Below, one piece after another: positions 53,911 to 62,708 of a stretch of 64,000 nucleotides of DNA. Made by a program: the position numbers and the translations under genes. Within the stretch, counting starts at the first letter, position 1; each line of letters starts with the position of its first letter. Below the pieces are notes generated by a model. The model was not told where the DNA came from and searched no databases. It was given only the letters and a program-made list of their open reading frames with translations. The stretch spans positions 1-64,000 of the forward strand of contig NZ_FNAU01000011.1 of NCBI RefSeq assembly GCF_900102025.1, read 5' to 3'. Source of the DNA: Actinobaculum suis (GTDB lineage: Bacteria > Actinomycetota > Actinomycetes > Actinomycetales > Actinomycetaceae).

Positions 53911-54250
53911 CACTACTTCCGCAAGGTGGCGGTAGCGCGGCAGGTAACGACGCCGCAGCCGGTAACTGTTTCCCCGCCGGCGCCACAGCGGGCAGCTGAT
54001 TCCCCGCTGGGTGGCTGTCTTCCCACCGGGTGAGGCACAGCTGGTAGCGGTGCCACGGCGGGCACCGGCGCCACAGCGGGCAGCTGCTTCCCCGCCGGGC
54101 GGCGGCACGGCCGGCAGTTGCTACCGCCGCCCAGAATGTGATGCGTTCGCCGGCGGGCACGGAGCCGCGCGGGCGGCGTCGGCAATATAGTTACTGATAG
54201 TTACTAGGCGCTAGCACGCACTAGTGGGAAAAGAAGAACGAAAGGTAGTC
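53911..54250. repeat. Gap with long imperfect duplication
   Basis: GGCGCCACAGCGGGCAGCTG followed by (A/C)TTCCCCGC occurs at about 53979 and again at about 54067, within a repetitive GC-rich stretch (53930-54120). No gene seen. AAAGG before 54251 serves trpS. Confidence 0.7.
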
Positions 54251-55351
54251 ATGGCGGTTGAAGATACGCTCGCACCGGCAACATCGGACGCTTCCTTGCG
54301 GCACGCACTGGAGGTAAGCGCGAAAATCGACCAAAAGATCGATGCAGATCCAAGTGAGTTCCGCGTGCTCACGGGTGATCGTCCCACCGGGAATCTGCAT
54401 TTGGGGCACTACTTTGGGAGCCTGCGCAACCGGGTGAAGTTGCAGCGGCGCGGCGTGGAAACCTGGCTGGTGATTGCTGATTTCCAGGTGATTACTGACC
54501 GCGATGGCACCGGCCCGATCACGGAACGCGTAATGTCTTTGGCCACCGATTATTTGGCGGTGGGAATGGACCCGGAAAAGAGCGTGATCTTCACCCATTC
54601 GGCCGTGCCAGCGCTCAATGAGCTCATGCTCCCCTTCCTTTCTTTGGTTACCGATTCGGAGCTGTACCGCAATCCCACGGTGAAGGCGGAACATGATGCT
54701 ACGGGTGGGCGGCCTATGTCTGGCCTTTTGCTGACCTACCCGGTACACCAGGCTGCAGATATTCTTTTCTGCAAGGCCAATGTGGTACCGGTAGGTAAAG
54801 ACCAGTTGCCGCATTTGGAACAAGCCCGCGTAATTGCCGACCGTTTCGAAGCCCGTTACGGCCATCCCGAAGGCACTAGCGAACCCGTGTTCCCGCGCCC
54901 GCAAGCGTTACTTTCAGGTGGTGCCTCTATTCTGGGCCTGGATGGGCAGAAGATGAGCAAATCGCGTGGCAACACGATCGAACTGGGGATGAGCGCGGAT
55001 GAAACCGCAAAGCGGCTGAAGAAGGCCGTTACCGATTCGGAGCGCCACATTACTTACGATCCGGATAATCGCCCGGAAGTTTCCAATTTGGTACTCTTAG
55101 CCGCCCTCGCGCAAGACCGCGAACCAGAAGCCGTGGCAGCAGAAATTGGCGACGCCGGTTCTGGTGCCCTGAAGAAGCAGGTTACGGAAGCAATCAACGA
55201 AATGTTGGCACCGATCCGGGCACGGCGTGCAGAACTTGCGGCAGATCCTGGCTATATCGAAGGTATCGTCAAGCGCGGCAACGAAATTGCTAATGCGCGC
55301 GCGGAAGAAACCCTGCGCGAAGTCCGCGCCGCGATGAATATGAACTACTAA
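54251..55351 (+). CDS. trpS: Tryptophanyl-tRNA synthetase
   Basis: Class I synthetase charging tRNA-Trp. Signature 1 is TGNLHLGHYFGSL (HIGH-like), and signature 2 is KMSKS in DGQKMSKSRGNTIEL. The Trp-binding region (YRNPTVKAEH, LLLTYPVHQAADIL) and the basic C-terminal helices are present. The ATG at 54251 is preceded by GAAAGGTAGTC; an in-frame GTG at 54224 lacks a ribosome site. About 366 residues, normal. It sits between glgX and the glgE operon without functional relation and is followed by a strong hairpin. Confidence 0.96.
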   Translation: MAVEDTLAPATSDASLRHALEVSAKIDQKIDADPSEFRVLTGDRPTGNLHLGHYFGSLRNRVKLQRRGVETWLVIADFQVITDRDGTGPITERVMSLATDYLAVGMDPEKSVIFTHSAVPALNELMLPFLSLVTDSELYRNPTVKAEHDATGGRPMSGLLLTYPVHQAADILFCKANVVPVGKDQLPHLEQARVIADRFEARYGHPEGTSEPVFPRPQALLSGGASILGLDGQKMSKSRGNTIELGMSADETAKRLKKAVTDSERHITYDPDNRPEVSNLVLLAALAQDREPEAVAAEIGDAGSGALKKQVTEAINEMLAPIRARRAELAADPGYIEGIVKRGNEIANARAEETLREVRAAMNMNY

Positions 55352-55361
55352 ATACTTGTGT

Positions 55362-55416
55362 GTTAGCCCCTGCGTCCGTGCGAAACGAAGGAATTCGCGC
55401 GGACGCAGGGGCTAAC
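55362..55416 (+). terminator. trpS terminator hairpin
   Basis: GTTAGCCCCTGCGTCCG (55362-55378) and CGGACGCAGGGGCTAAC (55400-55416) are perfect 17-bp arms, with further pairing of the inner CGAA/TTCG. No U tract. Its build is similar to the hairpin after whiB1. Confidence 0.7.
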
Positions 55417-55546
55417 GCGTAGCAATGGCTCGCGCGCATTTTTATCCCGCGCATTCCGCGAAGGCACTTTCCGCAAAACTTCTCGCGCCCAAATCCCACT
55501 ACTTGTGCACCGGTAGCCACTAGCTCGCGCCCGGCCCGGCCTGCCG

Positions 55547-55665
55547 GTGGGTTGCGCGGCAGGCCGTGGGTTCCGCGGCGGGCTAGTGGATTGCGCGGCG
55601 GGCTAGTGGATTGCGCGGCGGGCTAGTGGATTGCGCGGCAGCCTAGTGGATTGCGCGGCGGGCCG
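55547..55665. repeat. 20-bp tandem repeat, 6 units
   Basis: Units GTGGATTGCGCGGCGGGCTA start at 55547 (19 bp), 55566, 55586, 55606, 55626 and 55646; the 55586 and 55606 units are identical. The array ends 25 nt before the promoter of the glgE operon. Confidence 0.92.
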
Positions 55666-55690
55666 GCGTGCAGGAAAATCTCAAACCGTT

Positions 55691-55696
55691 TAGGCT
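55691..55696 (+). promoter_or_regulatory. -10 box upstream of the glgE operon
   Basis: TAGGCT is followed by 7 nt and a GTG (55704) that opens a 77-codon frame ending 2 nt before glgE. It could serve either a leaderless small gene or glgE with a long leader. Confidence 0.45.
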
Positions 55697-55703
55697 AGTA
55701 CCT

Positions 55704-55937
55704 GTGAGCACTGCAACACCTTCGCGGGCGGTTCTGAGTAGTGCCGTTGTGCCTGCTCCTTCCGCTTTTGTGCTTCGCGTAGCCACCTACCTCACTCTGT
55801 TTTTAGGGCGAGATGGCGGACGTACCTGTGGCGGGCGGGAATGTAATGCCCACCCGTTTCCGCAGCACGCTTCTGCCACGCAACGGGCGCGAAGTAGCGA
55901 AACAGCGCAGTGGAAACCCCGGTTAGAAAGGATTTAG
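55704..55937 (+). CDS. Possible small leaderless ORF preceding glgE
   Basis: 77 residues from a GTG placed 7 nt after a TAGGCT -10 box. The stop codon TAG is 2 nt before the glgE ATG, and AGAAAGGA near its end doubles as the glgE ribosome site, so its translation would be coupled to glgE. The N-terminal half is Ser/Ala/Val-rich (AVLSSAVVPAPSAFVLRVATYLTLFL). The rest has two Cys and several His (GGRTCGGRECNAHPFPQHA). I recognise no family. The alternative is an untranslated leader. Confidence 0.35.
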   Translation: MSTATPSRAVLSSAVVPAPSAFVLRVATYLTLFLGRDGGRTCGGRECNAHPFPQHASATQRARSSETAQWKPRLERI

Positions 55938-55939
55938 CC

Positions 55940-58816
55940 ATGGATGCCTCGGGAGCTAAGAAGGAACCGTCAACCACAGGCAGCGCCGCGAAGGGCGCGG
56001 CAAGCCCCGCTGCAAAGGCCGGGGATTTACCGCAGGCCGCGACCGCCAAGGCCACTACTGCCAAAACCGCTGCTGCCAAAACCGCTGCTGTCAAGACTAC
56101 GGCCACCGCCAAGGCCGCTACAGCTAAGACCTCGACCACGCGGCCCGCGGCTGCGAAGGAAGCGGACACCAAGCCAGAGGCCACGCAGACCACAGCTAGG
56201 AAGACGGCGGGTACCAGGACCGCGAGCGCAAAGACCGCGGCGAGCAAGAGTACTACTACCGCGAAGAAGCCCGCTGCTACCAAGACGGCTACAGCGAAGA
56301 CCGCCACCACCAAGGCCCCCGCTACCAAGGCCCCCGCTACCAAGACCACCGCGAAAGCTGCCACGACCACGGCCGCCGCGAAGTCGGCAGATACCAAGGC
56401 TGCAGATACCAAGTCCACGGCGGCAACGACTACAGCGGCAACGAAGACTACAGCCGCAAAGAGCACAACAGCTAAGACCGCAGCCGCCAAGACTACCGCC
56501 GCGAAAGCTGCTACCGCCAAGGGCGCCACCGCGAAGGCTGCTACCGCTAAGTCGGCGGCGGCGCCGGCGGCCACTAAGACTACCGGCCGGCGGGCGACAG
56601 CTAAGACCACCGCCAAGGCCACCACCAAGACCGCTACTAAGGCCACCGCCAAGACCGCGGCGAAGCCGGCTGCCAAAACCGCAGCAAAACCGGCCACCAA
56701 GACGGCAGCAAAATCGAGCACCCGGACGGCCGCAAAAACCGCGGCTTCTCCGCACTTTGGGGAGCGGATTCAGGCTGCGGCCGCCAATGATCCGGCCGCC
56801 CCAACCGCGCCGATTCCGGCGCCTTATGCGGCGATTGGTCGCATTCCGATTATGGATGTGATGCCGCAGGTGCAAAATGGGTCCTGGCCGGCTAAGGCCA
56901 CGGAACGGGAAGCGTTCCCCGTGCAGGCCACGGTGTGGCGCGATGGTCATGATCTGTTTGCGTGCGAAGCCGTACTCGTTGGCCCGGACGGTACGGAAGT
57001 GCAGGCCTCCCCGATGGAGCTCATCCGCCCCGGGCTAGGCCGCTACCAGGGTTGGCTCACACCGCCAACCACCGGCAACTATGGGTTCTTTGTGCGTTCC
57101 TGGTCTGATCCGCTGGCCACGTGGAAGCACAATGCGGAAGCCAAGTTGCCGCTCGATCAAGATGTGGCACTCGTTTTCTTGGAAGCTGAGCAGCTTCTGC
57201 ACCGGGTTTTGGAACGCATTCCGGAAGATACCCCAGAGCACACGGTAATTAGTGACGCGCTGGGCGTGCTAACTTTGCAGACCGTTCCCAAGGAAGTGCG
57301 TTATGCCGCGGCTACTTCCAGCGCGGTGGAAGATGTTATCCGCCGCTATCCCCTGCGCGATATGCTCACCGAATCGGCGGTGTTCCCGTTGGAAGTGGAT
57401 CGCGAACGCGCGCTGGTGGGTTCCTGGTACGAAATGTTCCCGCGTTCTGTGGAAGCCTGGCAAGACGACGAAGGCGAATGGCATTCGGGCACTTTGCGCA
57501 GTGCCGCAGAAGATTTGCCGCGTATCGCCGGCCTGGGCTTCGACGTCGTCTACCTCACCCCGATTAGCCCTATCGGGCTTACGGCACGCAAGGGGAAGAA
57601 CAACTCTTTGACCGCGCAACCGGGCGAACCGGGCTCGCCGTACGCGATCGGTAGCGAGGCAGGCGGCCACGATGCGATCCACCCGGACCTCGGTACTTTC
57701 GAAGATTTCGATTACTTTGTGGAGCAGGCCCGCAAGGAAGGCCTCGAAGTTGCGCTCGACCTGGCTTTGCAGTGTTCCCCAGACCATCCGTGGCTGAAGG
57801 AACACCCGGAGTGGTTCTTGCACCGCCCCGATGGGACTATCGCTTACGCGGAAAACCCGCCGAAGAAATATCAGGATATTTACCCGCTGAACTTCGATGA
57901 TGATCCGGAAGGTATCTATCAGGAAATCAAGCGCGTGCTGGAAGTGTGGGTGAGCCACGGGGTGACGATTTTCCGGGTCGATAATCCGCATACGAAACCC
58001 CTCCCCTTCTGGCAACGGCTCTTGGCCGAATTCCGGATTGAACATCCCGAGGTTATTTTCTTGTCGGAGGCTTTCACAGCCCCGCCCATGATGCAAGGTT
58101 TGGCAGCGATTGGTTTCCACCAGTCGTACTGCTACTTCGCCTGGCGTAACGAAAAGGAAGAGATCGAAGAATACCTGCTGGAGTTGGGGCGGGAAACCGC
58201 GCACGTACTACGGCCCGCATTCTGGCCCACCACGCACGATATTCTCACGCCGTACATGCAAACCGGCGGGCCGAACGCGTGGAAGATCCGCGCAATTTTG
58301 GCGGCCACGGGATCTCCCACCTGGGGTATTTACTCCGGGTATGAATTTGTGGAAGATGTGCCGCGGCCTGGTTTCGAAGAAATGATCGATAACGAAAAGT
58401 ACGAATATCGGCCACGTGATTACAGCCAGGATCCACACGGCATACAGGCGCTCTTCGCGCGCTTGAACAAAATCCGCCGGGAACACACGGCACTGCAACG
58501 TTTGCGTGGAATCAATATTAACGAGACCACTAACGACCAAGTGCTTTCCTTCACCAAGCACGCACGGGCGGAAGAAACCCCGGATGGGGTGGCCGATTCG
58601 GTGATCGTGGTCCTCAATTTGGATCCGCATAACACCCAGGAAGCCGTTCTCCATCTGGATCTGACCCCGCTCGAGGTAGAACCGCGCAATGGTGCTCCAA
58701 TTATCGAGGTGACGGATGAGCTTACGGGTAACACCTTCTATTGGAATGAAGAGCCCTTCGTGCGGCTTGACCCGTCGGCACCAGCACATATTCTGTCCGT
58801 GAAAGTGTTGAAGTGA
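55940..58816 (+). CDS. glgE: GlgE maltosyltransferase with histone-H1-like N-terminal tail
   Basis: Alpha-1,4-glucan:maltose-1-phosphate maltosyltransferase, the polymerising enzyme of the GlgE pathway (GH13_3). The enzyme proper begins near RIPIMDVMPQVQNGSWPAKA (about residue 295) and has GFDVVYLTPISPIG, the nucleophile Asp in GVTIFRVDNPHTKP, the acid Glu in FLSEAFTAPPMM and ATHDILTPYMQ-type barrel ends. Before it are about 268 residues of almost only Ala, Thr, Lys, Pro and Ser (KTAAAKTAAVKTTATAKAAT...), like the tails of histone H1 and actinobacterial HupB. Typical GlgE is about 650-700 residues; this is about 958. The ATG at 55940 follows AGAAAGGA. It overlaps treS by 4 nt. Confidence 0.95.
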   Translation: MDASGAKKEPSTTGSAAKGAASPAAKAGDLPQAATAKATTAKTAAAKTAAVKTTATAKAATAKTSTTRPAAAKEADTKPEATQTTARKTAGTRTASAKTAASKSTTTAKKPAATKTATAKTATTKAPATKAPATKTTAKAATTTAAAKSADTKAADTKSTAATTTAATKTTAAKSTTAKTAAAKTTAAKAATAKGATAKAATAKSAAAPAATKTTGRRATAKTTAKATTKTATKATAKTAAKPAAKTAAKPATKTAAKSSTRTAAKTAASPHFGERIQAAAANDPAAPTAPIPAPYAAIGRIPIMDVMPQVQNGSWPAKATEREAFPVQATVWRDGHDLFACEAVLVGPDGTEVQASPMELIRPGLGRYQGWLTPPTTGNYGFFVRSWSDPLATWKHNAEAKLPLDQDVALVFLEAEQLLHRVLERIPEDTPEHTVISDALGVLTLQTVPKEVRYAAATSSAVEDVIRRYPLRDMLTESAVFPLEVDRERALVGSWYEMFPRSVEAWQDDEGEWHSGTLRSAAEDLPRIAGLGFDVVYLTPISPIGLTARKGKNNSLTAQPGEPGSPYAIGSEAGGHDAIHPDLGTFEDFDYFVEQARKEGLEVALDLALQCSPDHPWLKEHPEWFLHRPDGTIAYAENPPKKYQDIYPLNFDDDPEGIYQEIKRVLEVWVSHGVTIFRVDNPHTKPLPFWQRLLAEFRIEHPEVIFLSEAFTAPPMMQGLAAIGFHQSYCYFAWRNEKEEIEEYLLELGRETAHVLRPAFWPTTHDILTPYMQTGGPNAWKIRAILAATGSPTWGIYSGYEFVEDVPRPGFEEMIDNEKYEYRPRDYSQDPHGIQALFARLNKIRREHTALQRLRGININETTNDQVLSFTKHARAEETPDGVADSVIVVLNLDPHNTQEAVLHLDLTPLEVEPRNGAPIIEVTDELTGNTFYWNEEPFVRLDPSAPAHILSVKVLK
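55985..56743 (+). repeat. Low-complexity coding repeat (Lys/Ala/Thr tail of GlgE)
   Basis: Irregular tandem units such as GCCACTGCCAAGACC / GCTACCGCTAAG (ATAK, KTAA, KTTA) over ~750 nt, all in frame. Period is 9-18 nt. The repeated codons vary at third positions, so the protein composition is retained while the DNA drifts. Confidence 0.85.
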
Positions 58817-60666
58817 GTTTCCTGCCAAATATAAATCCCGCCAAATCCCAGCCGCATCTACAACCGGGCACCGCCCGCGGGCTTTCTGCCGATCCCGAAT
58901 GGTACAAGCACGCCGTGTTTTACCAGGTATTGCTGAAAGCCTTTGGAGATTCGGATGGCGATGGGGTGGGCGATATTCGCGGCCTGATTTCACATTTGGA
59001 TTACATCCAATGGTTGGGAATCGACTGCATCTGGATCCCGCCGTTCTATCCCTCCCCGGGCCGGGACGGCGGGTACGATGTAGCCGATTACACCGCGATC
59101 GATCCGCGCTACGGCACCATGGACGATTTCCGCGAATTGGTGGAACAGGCCCATGCCCGCGGCATCCGCATCATCATTGACATCGTTATCAACCACACTT
59201 CGGTTGACCATCCGTGGTTCCAATCCTCGCGCTCTAATCCGGACGGACCATACGGGGATTTCTACGTTTGGGCCGATGATGATTCTGGCTACAGTGACGC
59301 CCGGATCATCTTCGTGGATACAGAAACTTCGAATTGGGCTTTTGACCCGGTTCGCAAACAGTATTACTGGCATCGTTTCTTCTCCCACCAACCGGATCTG
59401 AACTTCGAGAACCCGAAAGTGCATGAGGCCGTGCTCGACGTAGTGCGGTTCTGGTGCCAAATCGGGGTGGATGGTTTACGGCTAGACGCTATCCCCTATC
59501 TTTACGAGGAAGAGGGAACAAATTGCGAAAACCTGCCGCAAACCCACGCTTTTATTGCGAAGATTCGCCGGCTTTTGGATACCGAGTTTCCGGGCACCAT
59601 TTTGGTGGCGGAAGCTAACCAGTGGCCGGAAGACGTCGTCGCCTATTTTGGTACTCCGGAAGCCCCGGAATGCCATATGTGTTTCCACTTCCCGGTAATG
59701 CCACGTATTTTCTATGCTTTGCGGGACCAGCGGGCGAACGCGATCGTCGATATTTTGCGGAAGACGCCGGACATTCCGGAAGGTGCCCAGTGGGCCACGT
59801 TCCTACGCAATCACGATGAGCTCACCCTCGAAATGGTGACCACGGAAGAGCGGGCCGCCATGTATGGCTGGTATGCGGAAGATTCGCGGATGCGGGCCAA
59901 TGTGGGGATTCGGCGCCGTTTGGCACCGCTCCTGGGAAACTCGCGGGCGGAAATCGAACTCGCGCACGCCCTCCTGCTTTCCCTTCCCGGTTCACCTTTC
60001 CTGTATTACGGGGACGAAATCGGCATGGGGGATAACATTTGGTTGGCAGATCGCGACGGCGTCCGCACCCCAATGCAGTGGACCCCGGATAGAAATGCCG
60101 GTTTTTCCACGGCTGACCCCGGCAAGCTTTATCTGCCGGTAGTTTCCTCCCTGGCATTTAATTACCAGGCGGTGAACGTGGAATCCCAGCTTTCCCAGCC
60201 GGCTTCCCTCCTGCATTGGATTCACGGAATCTTGGACGTGCGAAGCCAACATTCGGCCCTGGGGAACGGCGATTTCGCTTTGCTGGAAACCGATAATGAA
60301 GCAGTTTTGGCTTTCCTGCGGAGCGATGAAACGGAAGTTATTCTCTGTTTGGCGAATTTGGCGAACACGGCCCGGGCGGCCCGCGTGAAGGTGCCGGTGC
60401 GATATGCCGGTTGGCATGCCACCGACGTGTTCGGCGGGGCTGGATTCCCAAATATTGGCCCCGGCGGTGCATACACGGTAACGCTCGGCCCGCGCGATTT
60501 CTTCTGGTTGCAATTGCAAGCCCCGCGCACGGCCACACCGGCCCCGCGCGAGGGGGCTCGCGCGGATAACCGCGAAACTCGCCCGGTCGATTACACCGCA
60601 CTTTCCCGGCCCGATCCGCAGCCCACGAATCTGGCCGCGGCCACTCCCCCTGCGAAAGAAAGCTGA
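58813..60666 (+). CDS. treS: Trehalose synthase (maltose alpha-D-glucosyltransferase)
   Basis: Interconverts trehalose and maltose, feeding maltose to Mak. GH13_16: WYKHAVFYQVLLKAFGDSDGDGVGD, IIIDIVINHTSVDHPWF, nucleophile Asp in DGLRLDAIPYL, acid Glu in LVAEANQWPEDVV and RNHDELTLEMVT. 617 residues; the last ~50 are a Pro/Arg/Thr-rich tail not needed for the fold. Starts with GTG inside the glgE stop (4-nt overlap) and ends 7 nt before mak, so all three are translated as a unit. The kinase is separate here rather than fused to TreS as in some actinobacteria. Confidence 0.96.
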   Translation: MSFLPNINPAKSQPHLQPGTARGLSADPEWYKHAVFYQVLLKAFGDSDGDGVGDIRGLISHLDYIQWLGIDCIWIPPFYPSPGRDGGYDVADYTAIDPRYGTMDDFRELVEQAHARGIRIIIDIVINHTSVDHPWFQSSRSNPDGPYGDFYVWADDDSGYSDARIIFVDTETSNWAFDPVRKQYYWHRFFSHQPDLNFENPKVHEAVLDVVRFWCQIGVDGLRLDAIPYLYEEEGTNCENLPQTHAFIAKIRRLLDTEFPGTILVAEANQWPEDVVAYFGTPEAPECHMCFHFPVMPRIFYALRDQRANAIVDILRKTPDIPEGAQWATFLRNHDELTLEMVTTEERAAMYGWYAEDSRMRANVGIRRRLAPLLGNSRAEIELAHALLLSLPGSPFLYYGDEIGMGDNIWLADRDGVRTPMQWTPDRNAGFSTADPGKLYLPVVSSLAFNYQAVNVESQLSQPASLLHWIHGILDVRSQHSALGNGDFALLETDNEAVLAFLRSDETEVILCLANLANTARAARVKVPVRYAGWHATDVFGGAGFPNIGPGGAYTVTLGPRDFFWLQLQAPRTATPAPREGARADNRETRPVDYTALSRPDPQPTNLAAATPPAKES

Positions 60667-60673
60667 ACTGCGC

Positions 60674-62605
60674 ATGCTCGAAAACACCGACCAGGCCGGC
60701 TGCGCCGACCACACAGACCCCGCAGACCATACAGACCACGCAGGTTACGTTGGCCCCACCGGCCGCGCAGACTATTCCAGCCCGCAGATTCACCGCGCGC
60801 TGGCCCTGGCGATCACGCCGTGGGTACACGCGGCCCGTTGGTATCGCGGTAGTCCGCAAGAACTGCAAATCCGCGAGGCCATTTGGCTCGCCCGCGAACC
60901 GGCTCGCACAGCCCAGACGGCTTGCCCGGCCCCGGTAGCTACTCCGGCCCCGGCAACTAGCCCGACCCCAATGGCTCATACTTGCCCGGCCCCAATTGCT
61001 AATACTGGGCAGTCGGAGGCCGCGAGCGCGGCATCGCCGGATGCGGGTGGACGGGATCTGCTGTGGTTGCTCGTGGCGGCGGGCGAAGTGGTGTACAACG
61101 TGCCGGTAGTGGTTGATTTTGCCCGGCTGGCGGCTGCGTGCCCGCAGTGCTCCGCCTTGCCCGCAAACGCAACCGGTGTTCCTGCCGCGGGCCTGGCCCA
61201 CTCGGCCCTGGTGCATTCGGACGCAGCAGATTCGGGCCAAGCATATTCGCACCCGGCTAACGCAGAGCCAGGCCGTTCGCACCCGGCTAACGCAGACACG
61301 GCCAGCCCAGACTTAGCCCGTGATGCCTGCCAAGACAGTTTTGGCCAAGACTATATTTTCCGGGTAGCTACCTCTGGGGCCCGCACTATTGCGGCCCCCA
61401 GCATTCCAGTAGCGCAATCCCCGGCAGCTGAAGGGCCGCACTCAGACTTAGTCCCGGGGCCAACAATCCCGCAGGCGGCAAATTCGGACGCAACCCAGCA
61501 GGTCGCAAGCCGAACGGCTGTATCTTACTCGCCCGCAACCAAGCCGGCTCTAATCCAGCCAGCCACAACCCAGCCGTCCACAAGCCAGGCGGTCGGATCT
61601 GCGGCGGGAGTTATTCGCGGCCGGGTGCTGAGTGGCGAACAGTCGAATACTTCCATTGTGTACGAGGCAGACGGCGTCGAAAAACCCACTATTGTGAAGC
61701 TCTTTCGTGTTTTCTTACCCGGCACCAACCCCGACGTCGAACTCACTGCGGCACTGAGCGCGAGCGGTACCGTACCGCACCAGTATGGCGCGGCGGCGCT
61801 GGTAACGAGTACCGGGCAGCGGGCGGATGTGTTGGTAGCGCAAGAGTATTTAGCTACTGGGCGCGATGGGTGGAAGCTTTTTACCGCGCGCCTCGCGCAA
61901 GCCACTGCACCCGCCAACCTTGCAGAGCCCGCCAACCTTACAGAGCCCACCGACCTTACAGAACTCACCGAACTAATCCGGCAATTGGGCACGCTCACCG
62001 CAACTTTCCACCGGCAACTCGCCCGCACTTTGGGAACCACACCGGCCACGGCCGCGGCAATCCGTGCGCAACGCGAGTCCTGGGATAACCGGGCCCGCCG
62101 CGCTTTGCAAGACGCACCCGCACTCGCCCGGTATCGTGCCCAAATTGCCGCGGTTTTTGATGCTGGAGAACAGGCTACTTGGCCGGCCTTGCAACGCGTG
62201 CACGGCGATTACCATTTAGGGCAAGTTCTCTACGTGCCGGGCCGGGGTTGGGTGGCTCTCGATTTTGAAGGTGAACCTTTGCGTCCGCTAGCAGAAAGGC
62301 AGGAAGTAGATACGCCTTTGCGGGATGTTGCCGGAATGCTGCGTTCCTTTGGTTATGCCGCCGGGCAGGTAGCGCGGGAAGGCGGAGACCAGCAAATGCT
62401 GGAGCGGTGGGAGGCGACCGCCACGGAAACTTTCCTGGCCGGCTACGGGCAGATACCGCAGGACCAACGTCCACTCCTTTCTGCCCTACTTTTAGATAAA
62501 GCGCTCTACGAAGTTAGTTACGAAATGGCGCAACGCCCAGATTGGGTGGACATACCACTAAACGGGGTCGCGCAAGCACTTAAACTAAGCGAGAATAGAG
62601 GGTAA
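60674..62605 (+). CDS. mak: Maltokinase with several repeat insertions
   Basis: ATP-dependent phosphorylation of maltose to maltose-1-phosphate, the donor for GlgE. Kinase-like fold: IVKLFRVFLPGTNPDVEL, catalytic loop VHGDYHLGQVLYV and metal-binding WVALDFEGEPLRPLAERQ near the C-terminus, with the family end RDVAGMLRSFGYAA. Mycobacterial Mak has about 455 residues; this has 643. The excess is in low-complexity repeats: DHTDPADHTDHAG at the N-terminus, APVATPAPATSPTP (about 90), SHPANAEPGRSHPANAD (about 196), a long Ala/Ser/Thr/Pro stretch (about 235-310), and NLAEPANLTEPTDLTELTEL (about 416). All are in frame between conserved blocks. Directly downstream of treS. Confidence 0.93.
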   Translation: MLENTDQAGCADHTDPADHTDHAGYVGPTGRADYSSPQIHRALALAITPWVHAARWYRGSPQELQIREAIWLAREPARTAQTACPAPVATPAPATSPTPMAHTCPAPIANTGQSEAASAASPDAGGRDLLWLLVAAGEVVYNVPVVVDFARLAAACPQCSALPANATGVPAAGLAHSALVHSDAADSGQAYSHPANAEPGRSHPANADTASPDLARDACQDSFGQDYIFRVATSGARTIAAPSIPVAQSPAAEGPHSDLVPGPTIPQAANSDATQQVASRTAVSYSPATKPALIQPATTQPSTSQAVGSAAGVIRGRVLSGEQSNTSIVYEADGVEKPTIVKLFRVFLPGTNPDVELTAALSASGTVPHQYGAAALVTSTGQRADVLVAQEYLATGRDGWKLFTARLAQATAPANLAEPANLTEPTDLTELTELIRQLGTLTATFHRQLARTLGTTPATAAAIRAQRESWDNRARRALQDAPALARYRAQIAAVFDAGEQATWPALQRVHGDYHLGQVLYVPGRGWVALDFEGEPLRPLAERQEVDTPLRDVAGMLRSFGYAAGQVAREGGDQQMLERWEATATETFLAGYGQIPQDQRPLLSALLLDKALYEVSYEMAQRPDWVDIPLNGVAQALKLSENRG

Positions 62606-62708
62606 CGGAATACCTAAAGCTGGCGGGGTCCTCACCGTCGAAGATCCTCCGGCCACGGGCACGCCGTAACTCACGCTCTTAGAGCACGAAAAGGTAAGGG
62701 GTACACGT

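Noticed and set aside
55910-55939. Upstream GTG start for glgE
   Set aside because: It has no ribosome site of its own, whereas AGAAAGGA is properly spaced before the ATG at 55940.
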